Positions 63,749-64,000 of a DNA stretch of 64,000 nucleotides are shown here, in pieces. The number at the start of each line of letters is the position of its first letter. Positions within the stretch are counted from its first letter, which is position 1. The position numbers and the translations under genes were made by a program. The notes beneath the pieces were generated by a model. It was not told the origin of the DNA, searched no databases, and was given only the letters and a program-made list of their open reading frames with translations. The stretch is from UBA3700 sp964478025 (GTDB lineage: Bacteria > Bacillota > Clostridia > Christensenellales > UBA3700), in assembly GCA_964478025.1 (NCBI GenBank), contig CAYZGK010000005.1, positions 1-64,000 on the forward strand. Direction: 5' to 3'.

Positions 63749-64000
63749 CTATTTATTGTAATTTCTTTGACCAAAAAGAACTCTTCCTAGTCTTATCATA
63801 TTTGAACCACCAAACTCTATTGCCATCTCAAAATCATTTGTCATACCACAAGATAGAATATCTATTTGATGTCTTTTATCTGCAGTTTTCTGTAGATTAA
63901 TATAAAGTTTATTTAGTTCAATATACATTTCCTTTAATTTTTCTCTATCCTCAAGATTTGGAAGTACACTCATTAAACCTCTTACTCTAATGTTTGGATA
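63749..64000 (-). CDS. YggS/PLPBP-family PLP homeostasis protein, partial (C-terminal end)
   Basis: The frame is open to the right edge; the last 83 residues are visible. YPNIRVRGLMSVLPNLED and ILSCGMTNDFEMAIEFGG, with IRLGRVLFGQRNY at the end, match the C-terminal half of YggS. The usual serine-glycine region reads SCGM. The family binds PLP and affects amino acid balance. It stands immediately upstream of sepF, the common order. Confidence 0.88.
   Translation of the reverse strand, partial: YPNIRVRGLMSVLPNLEDREKLKEMYIELNKLYINLQKTADKRHQIDILSCGMTNDFEMAIEFGGSNMIRLGRVLFGQRNYNK

Noticed and set aside
1..64000. CRISPR arrays and tRNA genes
   Set aside because: I saw no regularly spaced direct repeats and no convincing tRNA cloverleaf; a covariance-model scan would be decisive.

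Overview
The window is low-GC chromosomal DNA, very probably from an uncultured gut-type Bacillota lineage. The base composition and the rpsB-tsf-pyrH, tig-clpP-clpX-engB and mraZ-rsmH-ftsQ-ftsA-ftsZ blocks suggest this, as do SepF, NrdR, RqcH, DUF1292 and many InlB-repeat or DUF6273 lipoproteins. Almost every gene lies on the minus strand; the only convincing plus-strand gene is rqcH near the right end. I cannot assign a genus.

Layout from left to right. 1-4.9 kb: a truncated InlB-repeat lipoprotein, pyrH, tsf and rpsB with a structured leader, then two small genes. 5.1-13.7 kb: a tightly packed operon of a giant surface InlB-repeat protein, a three-helix membrane protein, two vWA proteins, a PP2C phosphatase and a zinc-knuckle kinase. 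It resembles the TerY-P (vWA/PP2C/kinase) triads, apparently wired to a cell-surface sensor. 13.7-15.4 kb: ruvX and rarA. 15.5-20.7 kb: argCJBDF. 20.9-21.2 kb: RNase P RNA. 21.3-30.2 kb: a long operon with an SPFH/zinc-ribbon protein, three small helical proteins (one strongly Snf7/ESCRT-III-like), a Vps4-like AAA ATPase with an N-terminal MIT domain, a BrxL-like AAA protein and a zinc-ribbon TIR protein, followed by nrdR and a lipoprotein. 30.4-36.0 kb: a reduced division cluster (mraZ, rsmH, an FtsL-position protein, ftsQ, ftsA-like, ftsZ) without mur genes. 36.4-42.3 kb: a CDF transporter, a metallophosphoesterase, engB, clpX, clpP and tig. 42.5-43.2 kb: an IS200-type element. 43.2-57.8 kb: a type 4 BREX-like island (BrxP, BrxC, PglZ, BrxL) with a linked cysteine desulfurase, a small CxxC protein and a large unfamiliar protein at its head. 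58-64 kb: a DUF4430-like lipoprotein, a DUF2974-like lipase, rqcH, rluD, lspA, sepF and the end of a YggS-family gene.

The strongest candidate for an undescribed system is the 22.7-30.2 kb operon. It pairs ESCRT-III-like filament proteins with a MIT-bearing Vps4-like ATPase, as eukaryotes and Asgard archaea do, and adds an SPFH membrane scaffold, a TIR effector and an AAA protein of the BrxL family. The same genome carries a second, closely related BrxL in its BREX island. Secondary points of interest are the surface-linked kinase/phosphatase/vWA operon, a set of at least five genes whose promoters imply leaderless mRNAs, and a candidate MraZ operator beside three DnaA boxes.
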